This document shows positions 1 to 4,677 of a stretch of 5,416 nt of DNA, in pieces. The notes under the pieces were generated by a model. The model searched no databases and was not told where the DNA came from. It saw only the letters and a list, made by a program, of their open reading frames with translations. A program made the position numbers and the translations under genes. Every line of letters starts with the position of its first letter. Position 1 is the first letter of the stretch. The stretch lies in contig CAZFSF010000154.1 in the NCBI GenBank assembly GCA_964522045.1, positions 1-5,416 of the forward strand, given 5' to 3'. The DNA comes from Desulfacyla sp964522045. Its GTDB lineage: Bacteria > Desulfobacterota > DSM-4660 > Desulfatiglandales > Desulfatiglandaceae.

Positions 1-23
1 CTGGATACTGGATGCTGGATGCT
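1..23. repeat. Heptamer tandem repeat, CTGGATG type
   Basis: Three successive 7-base units, CTGGATA, CTGGATG and CTGGATG, are followed by the first two bases of a fourth (CT). The array starts at the window edge, so it may extend to the left. It lies in non-coding DNA next to a second heptamer array with a different unit. Short period-7 arrays of this kind occur between genes in some Desulfobacterota genomes, as far as I recall. Their function is not known to me. Confidence 0.7.
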
Positions 24-36
24 TTTTACGTTCCTT

Positions 37-71
37 GCGCCTTGTGCCCGTCGCCTGACGCCTTACGCCTC
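37..71. repeat. Degenerate heptamer repeat, NCGCCTN type
   Basis: Five consecutive 7-base units fit the consensus NCGCCTN: GCGCCTT, GTGCCCG, TCGCCTG, ACGCCTT and ACGCCTC. Four keep the CGCCT core and the second carries changes within it. The array starts 14 nt after the CTGGATG-type array. Both having a period of 7 suggests a common origin, such as slippage or a dispersed intergenic repeat family, although the units share little sequence. Confidence 0.6.
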
Positions 72-142
72 AGTTAAAGTTATGCAAAAAAAGGGAAGAA
101 ATCAACCATTCTCTATGTCCGATAAGCTAAAAGAAAGAGCCG

Positions 143-171
143 TTGCGCAAATCCGGTAATTATATTATGAT
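143..171 (+). promoter_or_regulatory. Possible sigma70-like promoter for the acyl-CoA dehydrogenase gene
   Basis: TTGCGC (143-148) and TATGAT (166-171) are separated by exactly 17 bases. The -10 box matches TATAAT at five of six positions, but the -35 box matches TTGACA only in TTG. Overlapping TATATT and TATTAT in the same AT-rich stretch (161-168) are alternative -10 boxes. Transcription would start near 178, leaving a leader of about 180 nt containing the inverted repeat at 189-256. This is a consensus match only. Confidence 0.35.
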
Positions 172-188
172 GTCCAACTGTGAACAAA

Positions 189-256
189 AAATTTCGCCCT
201 GTGTGGTTATGCTTAATCTACACAGCTTAAACTTGACCGCATAGGGCAAAGAATTT
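189..256 (+). promoter_or_regulatory. Large imperfect inverted repeat / leader hairpin with a competing alternative stem
   Basis: In RNA, bases 196-209 can pair with 234-247 as a continuous 14-bp stem with three G-U pairs. Beyond a small internal loop it continues as 189-193 with 252-256. A second, mutually exclusive stem uses part of the same left arm: 199-206 pairs with 218-225 (eight pairs, one G-U) around an 11-nt loop. GCTTAA also occurs as a direct repeat at 211-216 and 225-230. Two incompatible folds in a 5' leader resemble a switch or attenuator, but no U-tract follows either stem and I recognise no riboswitch class. At DNA level it could be an operator or a decayed mobile repeat. Confidence 0.45.
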
Positions 257-306
257 CACCAGATGAGATGAGGGTCTTATGTAACCCCTGAAACCCGTCG
301 AAGATC

Positions 307-320
307 CCGCCCAAAGGCGG
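307..320 (+). promoter_or_regulatory. Short GC-rich hairpin before the dehydrogenase ribosome binding site
   Basis: CCGCC (307-311) and GGCGG (316-320) form a perfect five-pair stem around a CAAA loop. The structure ends 21 nt before the Shine-Dalgarno sequence at 342-347. No U-tract follows, so it is not a typical intrinsic terminator. It could affect mRNA stability or translation, or have no role. Confidence 0.4.
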
Positions 321-358
321 AAGACTTTGAACCTCGAAAAAAGGAGGAGAATTACCCG

Positions 359-1501
359 ATGGAGATTATTGAATACACTGAGGAACACAGGATCTTTCGA
401 GAAGCGGCAAGGAGATTTTTTGCGAAAGAGGTGATCCCCTATGCAGACGAGTGGGAGGAAGCCGGCAAAGTACCCAAAAGCGTGTGGCTGAAAATGGGGG
501 AACAGGGGTTTCTCTGTATGGACGTGGCAGAGGAATATGGTGGTCTGGGCGCTGACTTTCTCTATTCGGTCATACTGACCGAGGAGTTAGGGAAGACAGG
601 GAATACCGGATTGGCCACGCCGTTGCACAGCGATATTGTTGTCCCGTATATCACCTCTTTCGGCTCTGAAGAATTGAAGAAAAAATACCTTCCCGGGTGT
701 ATTTCCGGGGAGCTGATCACGGCCGTAGCCATGACAGAACCCAATACAGGGAGCGACCTGGCCGCCATTCGGACCACTGCCGTGGAGGATGGAGATGACG
801 TGATTATCAATGGCCAGAAGACCTTCATCAGTAACGGGCTTAACTGCGGACTGCTTGTCTTGGCAGTTAAAGATCCTTCTGTCGAAAATCCATATCAGGC
901 TATTGATCTTTATGTGGTGGAGGAGGGCACACCGGGATTTGAAAAGGGTAAAAAGATAAAAAAGGTGGGGTGGCACAGTCAGGACACTGCCGAACTCTTT
1001 TTCAGCGACTGCCGCGTCCCCAAAAGCAACCGCCTTGGGCAGAAGGGATCAGGTTTCATGATGCTGATGGAAAAACTTCAGCAGGAGCGGCTTATGTGTT
1101 GCATTATCGCAGTAACCGCTGCCGAACGTATGTTGGAGATGACCATCGAGTACTGCAAGGAGAGGAGCGCCTTTGGCCGTCCCATTTCCAAGTTCCAGAA
1201 CACCCAGTTCAAGATCGTTGAGATGGCCACCGAGGTCAGGTTGGGCCGGACATTTGTCGATAAACTGGTCGTCGATCATATGGAGGGGGCAAATGTGGTG
1301 GTGAACGTATCCATGGCCAAGTACTGGACCTCTGAAATGGCTATGCGTGTTGCCGATCAGTGCGTGCAGCTTCACGGGGGCTACGGGTATTGCGAGGAAT
1401 ATCCGATCGCACGGGCCTGGAGGGACGCAAGGGTTTTGTCTATTTTTGCCGGGACCAGCGAGATCATGAAGGGGATTGCCGCCAAGTTTATGGGACTGTG
1501 A
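359..1501 (+). CDS. Acyl-CoA dehydrogenase family protein, LCAD/IVD-like active site
   Basis: A cytoplasmic FAD flavoprotein expected to form the alpha,beta double bond of an acyl-CoA and pass electrons to electron-transfer flavoprotein. At 380 aa it has the usual family length. An N-terminal helical domain (about 1-115) leads to AMTEPNTGSD (124-133), close to the first family signature. The middle beta domain follows, then RSAFGRPISKFQ (269-280). QLHGGYGY...R..D (337-356) fits the second signature. The C-terminal loop reads IFAGTSE (362-368), with Ala364 where short- and medium-chain enzymes have the catalytic Glu of IYEGT. QQERL (241-245) places Glu243 at the helix-G position that serves as base in long-chain and isovaleryl-CoA dehydrogenases. 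The ATG at 359 has AGGAGG 11 nt upstream. The LUD-domain gene follows after 33 nt. Family assignment is firm, but substrate chain length is not readable from sequence. Confidence 0.95.
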   Translation: MEIIEYTEEHRIFREAARRFFAKEVIPYADEWEEAGKVPKSVWLKMGEQGFLCMDVAEEYGGLGADFLYSVILTEELGKTGNTGLATPLHSDIVVPYITSFGSEELKKKYLPGCISGELITAVAMTEPNTGSDLAAIRTTAVEDGDDVIINGQKTFISNGLNCGLLVLAVKDPSVENPYQAIDLYVVEEGTPGFEKGKKIKKVGWHSQDTAELFFSDCRVPKSNRLGQKGSGFMMLMEKLQQERLMCCIIAVTAAERMLEMTIEYCKERSAFGRPISKFQNTQFKIVEMATEVRLGRTFVDKLVVDHMEGANVVVNVSMAKYWTSEMAMRVADQCVQLHGGYGYCEEYPIARAWRDARVLSIFAGTSEIMKGIAAKFMGL

Positions 1502-1520
1502 GAGATTGAATATTGGAAAT

Positions 1521-1529
1521 GGAGGGAGG
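1521..1529 (+). promoter_or_regulatory. Strong ribosome binding site for the LUD-domain gene
   Basis: GGAGGGAGG lies just before the ATG at 1535, with about five bases of spacing from the last GG. It fixes the start of the LUD-domain protein. The 33-nt gap has no promoter-like or terminator-like element, which supports co-transcription with the dehydrogenase gene. Confidence 0.7.
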
Positions 1530-1534
1530 AAGAA

Positions 1535-2188
1535 ATGGAAAATCCTATCGAAAATTACTGGAAGTTACGTCTAACAGACCTCAAAGAGGCATTGGAGGGG
1601 AACAATTTCGAGGTCTTCATGGCAGATAATGCAGTTGACGCAGGCCATCTGGTTTTGGAGAAAATTCTTCCCAGGACCGGCGCCAAGACCGTCTCCTGGG
1701 GCGGGTCCATGACGTTTATCACCACCGGGCTTTATGACGCTGTCAAGGATATGCCGAATCTAAAGGTTTTAGACACCTTCAATAAGAACCTGTCTCCTGA
1801 AGATGCCCTGGAGCTGCGGAGGCAGTCACTCTTGGTCGATCTTTTCATCACGGGCACCAATGCCGTGACCGAAACGGGCGAACTGGTTAACCTTGATATG
1901 TATGGAAACCGCGTGGCGGGGATTACCTTTGGCCCTAAAAATGTTGTAATCTTAGTGGGTAAAAACAAAATCGTTCCCGATTTGGAGGCGGCCATGGTAC
2001 GGATCAAGGAATATGCGGCGCCTGCCAACGCCATGCGCTTGGATAAGAAGGCACCTTGCGTAAAAACATCTGTCTGCGAGGAATGTAAAAGCCCGGATCG
2101 GATCTGCAACTCCTGGACCATTACCCAGAAATCATTCCCCAAGGGAAGGATCAAGGTGGTTTTGATCAATGAAGACCTGGGATTGTAA
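1535..2188 (+). CDS. LUD-domain protein (LutC/YkgG-like, DUF162)
   Basis: This 217-aa soluble protein belongs to the LUD family, named for LutB/LutC of lactate utilisation. The core is clear: SWGGS (54-58), then GTNAVTETGELVNLD (107-121), GNRVAGITFGPKNVV (124-138) and VGKNKIV (141-147). Near the C terminus four cysteines are spaced C-x5-C-x2-C-x6-C (Cys175, 181, 184, 191). I recall this cluster from the stand-alone LUD subfamily, and it could bind a metal or Fe-S centre. It has no signal peptide or membrane segment. LutA and LutB, the usual partners in lactate oxidation, are not in the window, so a lactate role is not supported. Placement 33 nt behind an acyl-CoA dehydrogenase suggests shared expression and perhaps a redox accessory role. 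Family is confident, specific function unknown. Confidence 0.9.
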   Translation: MENPIENYWKLRLTDLKEALEGNNFEVFMADNAVDAGHLVLEKILPRTGAKTVSWGGSMTFITTGLYDAVKDMPNLKVLDTFNKNLSPEDALELRRQSLLVDLFITGTNAVTETGELVNLDMYGNRVAGITFGPKNVVILVGKNKIVPDLEAAMVRIKEYAAPANAMRLDKKAPCVKTSVCEECKSPDRICNSWTITQKSFPKGRIKVVLINEDLGL

Positions 2189-2235
2189 GACCAGGCCAAT
2201 GGCTGCAGGTTGGTTTCGTAAGGGATAATCAAATC

Positions 2236-2274
2236 AACTTTATTTGCGTCAAGGTTTAAAATGAGAATAAAGTT
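2236..2274. repeat. AT-rich inverted repeat overlapping the -35 region
   Basis: AACTTTATT (2236-2244) and AATAAAGTT (2266-2274) are perfect 9-bp inverted arms around a 21-nt spacer. Allowing one bulged T at 2275, the arms extend by two further pairs (TC at 2234-2235 with GA at 2276-2277). The right arm runs into the TTGACA box that starts at 2274, which fits an operator for a dimeric regulator. As RNA it would be a weak, AT-rich stem with no T-run directly after it, so it makes a poor terminator for the LUD gene. Confidence 0.45.
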
Positions 2275-2302
2275 TGACAAAACCGTTCATATCGTCTTTT
2301 AT
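2274..2302 (+). promoter_or_regulatory. Probable sigma70-type promoter of the ABC importer genes
   Basis: A perfect TTGACA (2274-2279) is followed after 17 bases by TTTTAT (2297-2302). An 18-base spacing gives TTTATT (2298-2303). Each -10 candidate matches TATAAT at four of six positions. Transcription would begin near 2309, giving a leader of roughly 95 nt before the substrate-binding protein. The long gap after the LUD gene and the strong -35 box support a separate transcription start for the importer. Confidence 0.5.
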
Positions 2303-2393
2303 TAGAGCCTAACCTAGGACCATTCCTGGATTCATTTCTCAGGTGAATTTGAAATATTTGCCTGGAGATCAATAACGCAACTTTTTAACAAAG

Positions 2394-2398
2394 GGAGG
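2394..2398 (+). promoter_or_regulatory. Ribosome binding site deciding the start of the substrate-binding protein
   Basis: GGAGG sits seven bases before ATG 2406 and only four before the in-frame GTG at 2403, so ATG 2406 is the better start. A third candidate, ATG 2424, has AGAGGA at 2413-2418 in front of it and would give a shorter signal peptide beginning MKQNFS. The mature protein is the same in all cases. Confidence 0.6.
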
Positions 2399-2405
2399 GA
2401 CTGTG

Positions 2406-3650
2406 ATGTTTAAGAGGAAAGAAATGAAACAGAATTTTTCGATTTTAGGTTTAGTCTTATTAGGGTGCCTTCTAACCGTTTCCCTGATCTTCCTGCCTGG
2501 TTCTGCTCAGGCGCGGAATATTAAGGTTGGTATCATCGATTGCTATAGCGGGCCGGCGGCCGTTTATGGCAACGACGCACTCAACGGATTCAAGTTAGCC
2601 TTGAGTGAGATAAACAAGAAAGGGGTCTTGGGGAAGAAGATCGAATGGACCAAACGTGACACCAAGTTTAAGGTGGATCTTGCCCTCAATATGGCCAAGG
2701 AGCTGGTCATGAGGGAGGATGTTGATGTCATTGTCGGCACCATCAACAGCGGGGCCGCCATGGCCGTCTCGGAAGCGATTGCCAAGAAGGAAAAGGTTCC
2801 GTTTATTACATGGATCTCCAAGAGCGAGAGGATAACCGGTGAGAAGGGGCATCGATATGTCTTCTCGTGCGGCGAGAACACGGCCATGGCCGGTAAGGCC
2901 GGCGGTGTGGCCCTCTCCAAAAAACCGTATGTCAAGTACTGGATTGCGGGGGATGACTATGAGTATGGGCATGCCATTGCCAATGCCGCATGGCGAAATC
3001 TGAAGGCCAAAAGACCCGACGTGGAAAAGATAGGAGAATCTTGGTGGAAGCCGGGCGAGCCTGACCTGACGCCCTATATCACCGCTATCCTGGCGGCAAA
3101 ACCGGATGCGGTCATATTCTGTACCGGAGGCCGGAGCATGACCAATATCATGAAGGCGGTCAAGGCAACCGGCATGGCCAAGAAAGTCCCCATCTGGATC
3201 CACACCGCCACAGACCACGCCGTGTTAAAGCCTCTGGGTGCCGGTGCCCCGGAGGGGGTGATGGGCACCATGGACTACCACTTTTATTACCCTGACATTA
3301 AGGCCAACAGGGATTTTGTAAAGAAGTTTAGGGCCGCATACGGACAAGCGCCCGGATTTCCCGCCTTTCACGGCTACATCACCGCTTACTTCATCGCAGA
3401 GGCGTTCAAGAAGGCCGGCTCTGTGGACAAAGAGAAGTTTATTGACGCCCTGGAAGGGATGAAGATTCAAAGCCCGGTGGGTGAGATCGAGATGCGAGTA
3501 TGTGACCACCAGGTCGTGCTTCCCATGTATCTGGGCGTCACCAAAAAGGCAGTGGGTAAGAATTTTGTGATGTCCACGGACATCGTCACCCTTACCGGCG
3601 ACGAGGTCATGCCCACGTGTGATGAGATCAAGAAGGCCCGCGGAAAATAG
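2406..3650 (+). CDS. ABC importer substrate-binding protein, branched-chain amino acid type
   Basis: A periplasmic binding protein of the Leu/Ile/Val-binding type (Peripla_BP_6-like, HAAT family) that captures a ligand for the LivH/LivM permeases encoded next. From ATG 2406 it is 414 aa. The signal peptide has basic residues KRK (3-5) and Lys8, a hydrophobic stretch (about 11-31) and a signal peptidase I-like AQA (34-36). LLGC (18-21) resembles a lipobox but lies mid-helix. The mature part starts IKVGIIDCYSGP, followed by VYGNDALNGFKLALSEIN (53-70), the VDVIVGTINSGAA strand and ligand loop (106-118), and DDYEYG (183-188) in the second lobe. Such proteins bind amino acids, amides, urea, short carboxylates or aromatic acids, so the ligand is open. 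It has its own promoter candidate, and a 117-nt gap with an inverted repeat separates it from livH. Family confidence is high. Confidence 0.93.
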   Translation: MFKRKEMKQNFSILGLVLLGCLLTVSLIFLPGSAQARNIKVGIIDCYSGPAAVYGNDALNGFKLALSEINKKGVLGKKIEWTKRDTKFKVDLALNMAKELVMREDVDVIVGTINSGAAMAVSEAIAKKEKVPFITWISKSERITGEKGHRYVFSCGENTAMAGKAGGVALSKKPYVKYWIAGDDYEYGHAIANAAWRNLKAKRPDVEKIGESWWKPGEPDLTPYITAILAAKPDAVIFCTGGRSMTNIMKAVKATGMAKKVPIWIHTATDHAVLKPLGAGAPEGVMGTMDYHFYYPDIKANRDFVKKFRAAYGQAPGFPAFHGYITAYFIAEAFKKAGSVDKEKFIDALEGMKIQSPVGEIEMRVCDHQVVLPMYLGVTKKAVGKNFVMSTDIVTLTGDEVMPTCDEIKKARGK

Positions 3651-3679
3651 ACAGGAGATTTGGGAATTGCTATTTCAGG

Positions 3680-3747
3680 GATTGAGGAATTGAATGTCAT
3701 ATTCTTTTCTTAATCCCTAAATTCCTGAATTCCTCAATTCCTCAATC
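3680..3747 (+). repeat. 14-bp inverted repeat between binding-protein and permease genes
   Basis: GATTGAGGAATTGA (3680-3693) is perfectly complementary to TCAATTCCTCAATC (3734-3747), with a 40-nt spacer. The stem ends five bases before the AAGGA site that serves the livH ATG at 3768. No T-run follows, so full termination is unlikely. In importer operons, a stem between the binding-protein and permease genes often protects the upstream mRNA or lowers downstream expression. That role is inferred here. The right arm is made of the octamer repeat listed separately. Confidence 0.6.
3712..3743. repeat. Octamer tandem repeat, AATTCCTN type
   Basis: Four units in phase with an 8-base period are AATCCCTA, AATTCCTG, AATTCCTC and AATTCCTC, followed by AATCGATT, which starts alike and then diverges. 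On the left side two units run in the opposite orientation, AGGGATTG (3677-3684) and AGGAATTG (3685-3692), which creates the surrounding inverted repeat. A 10-bp palindrome, CAATCGATTG (3743-3752), closes the right end. Similar AT-rich octamer runs occur between genes in some Desulfobacterota, as far as I recall. Confidence 0.6.
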
Positions 3748-3767
3748 GATTGAAGGAATCCCATATC

Positions 3768-4664
3768 ATGGAAATTGGGCATACCGTTACCCTTGCCGCA
3801 TTAGGCAGTCAATTTCTCGTGGGTCTTAGCCGGGCAATGATCCTGTTTGTGGTCACTTCGGGGATGAGTTTTGTCCTCGGTGTGTTGAGGGTTCCAAATG
3901 TGGCCCATGGCTCCTTATATATGATCGGTGCCTTTGCGGCCTTTAGCATTTCCCACCTGTTTGGCGGGGGTTCAACCGGTTTTTGGCTTGCATTGATCCT
4001 TTCCCCTTTCGTGGTAGCCGCGGTCAGCCTGATTGCCGAGCGATCCCTGTTCTGTCATCTTTACGAGAGAGAGCACCTCATGCTCCTCTTGTTTACCTTC
4101 GCCTTAATGCTCATCTTAGGCGACCTGGTCAAGATGGTCTGGGGGGCTGATTACAGATCCATCATGGCCCCCGAATTTTTCCGCGGATCAGTAACCCTGT
4201 TCAATGCCCCCTTTCCCCGCTACAACCTCTTTCTCCTCGTTGTGGGCCCTTTAGTGGCCATCGGGCTCTGGCTATTCTCCAACAAGACCAAGATAGGAAA
4301 GATAGCGCGCGCGGCCGCGGTCGACAGGGAGATGGTGGGCGCCATAGGGATTAATGTGAGCTGGGTGTTTGCCTTTGCCTTTGTCTTAGGCTGTTTCCTT
4401 GCGGGATTAGGCGGCGCCCTGGTCTCCCCCACGGTAAGCATTACCATCGGGATGGATCATGATATTATCATGGAGGCATTTCTGATCGTGACTATCGGGG
4501 GGTTAGGCAATATGTGGGGGGCCATGGTAGGATCCCTAATCTTTGGTATTACACAATCCTTCGGCGTACTGTTCCTGCCCCAGTTTGCCATTGTTTTTCC
4601 GTATCTTGCGGTGGTTATTATCCTGATCTGGCGGCCCACCGGGATGCTTAAATCGGTATGGTAA
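3768..4664 (+). CDS. livH: LivH-type permease of a branched-chain amino acid ABC importer
   Basis: One of the two inner-membrane subunits of a HAAT-type importer, expected to pair with the LivM-type protein encoded next. The protein is 298 aa, normal for the family. Hydrophobic segments lie at roughly 22-40, 48-65, 72-90, 103-123, 153-170, 199-219, 234-263 and 274-289. NVAHGSLYMIGAF (44-56) matches the conserved first-half motif. RAAAVDREMVGAIGINV (181-197) is the cytoplasmic EAA-type loop that contacts the ATPase, and TIGGLGNMWGAMVGS (243-257) is the characteristic C-terminal stretch. ATG 3768 is chosen because AAGGA lies ten bases upstream. A TTG at 3750 would add six residues but has no ribosome binding site. 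The symbol is by family. The true substrate need not be leucine, isoleucine or valine. Confidence 0.93.
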   Translation: MEIGHTVTLAALGSQFLVGLSRAMILFVVTSGMSFVLGVLRVPNVAHGSLYMIGAFAAFSISHLFGGGSTGFWLALILSPFVVAAVSLIAERSLFCHLYEREHLMLLLFTFALMLILGDLVKMVWGADYRSIMAPEFFRGSVTLFNAPFPRYNLFLLVVGPLVAIGLWLFSNKTKIGKIARAAAVDREMVGAIGINVSWVFAFAFVLGCFLAGLGGALVSPTVSITIGMDHDIIMEAFLIVTIGGLGNMWGAMVGSLIFGITQSFGVLFLPQFAIVFPYLAVVIILIWRPTGMLKSVW

Positions 4665-4665
4665 T

Positions 4666-4671
4666 GAGGAG
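4666..4671 (+). promoter_or_regulatory. Ribosome binding site supporting a TTG start for livM
   Basis: GAGGAG ends six bases before TTG 4678. In the livM frame the nearest upstream stop is TGA 4624-4626, and no ATG occurs between it and 4678. An ATG at 4664 overlaps the livH stop (TAATGA), but it is in another frame and stops after six codons, so it is not the livM start. Confidence 0.65.
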
Positions 4672-4677
4672 CGGATC

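Larger units (their letters stand above)
1..358. other. Non-coding upstream region of the acyl-CoA dehydrogenase gene
   Basis: This 358-nt stretch holds no convincing gene. From left to right it contains two short arrays with a 7-base period (1-23 and 37-71), an A-rich segment around 72-140, a weak sigma70-like promoter (143-171), a large imperfect inverted repeat (189-256), a small GC-rich hairpin (307-320) and the ribosome binding site of the dehydrogenase (342-347). The only small frame noticed, ATG 82 to TAA 159 (25 codons), has no Shine-Dalgarno sequence and was not called. The gene upstream lies outside the window, so whether this region also carries its 3' end signals cannot be judged. 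Confidence 0.7.
2189..2405. other. Intergenic region between the LUD gene and the importer genes
   Basis: This 217-nt stretch has no gene on either strand that I can support. It contains a weak hairpin possibility just after the LUD stop (2193-2199 with 2210-2216, two G-U pairs, no U-tract), the AT-rich dyad at 2236-2274, the promoter candidate at 2274-2302 and a leader ending in the GGAGG site. Within the leader, ATTCA and TGAAT around 2332-2348 could form a small stem. The layout fits a boundary between two transcription units. Confidence 0.6.

Noticed and set aside
1..71. CRISPR array
   Set aside because: The units are only seven bases long with no spacers of the expected size, and no cas genes are present.
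82..159. A 25-codon frame (ATG 82 to TAA 157-159) in the upstream region
   Set aside because: It has no Shine-Dalgarno sequence, is short, resembles no known peptide and precedes the only promoter candidate, so chance is the simplest explanation.
562..1375. Long open frames antisense to, or in another frame of, the acyl-CoA dehydrogenase gene
   Set aside because: They overlap a clear family gene, lack recognisable domains and look like shadows of its codon pattern.
2176..2216. Possible terminator hairpin after the LUD gene (CCTGG/CCAGG around the stop, or 2193-2199 with 2210-2216)
   Set aside because: The stems are short or rely on G-U pairs and no U-tract follows, so an intrinsic terminator is not supported.
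1732..2280. A 182-codon minus-strand frame over the LUD gene and the following gap
   Set aside because: It lies opposite a well-supported gene, has no domain similarity I can see, and its start falls inside the AT-rich promoter region.
2595..3218. A 207-codon minus-strand frame over the substrate-binding protein gene
   Set aside because: It is antisense to a clear family protein, and its translation shows no recognisable motif.
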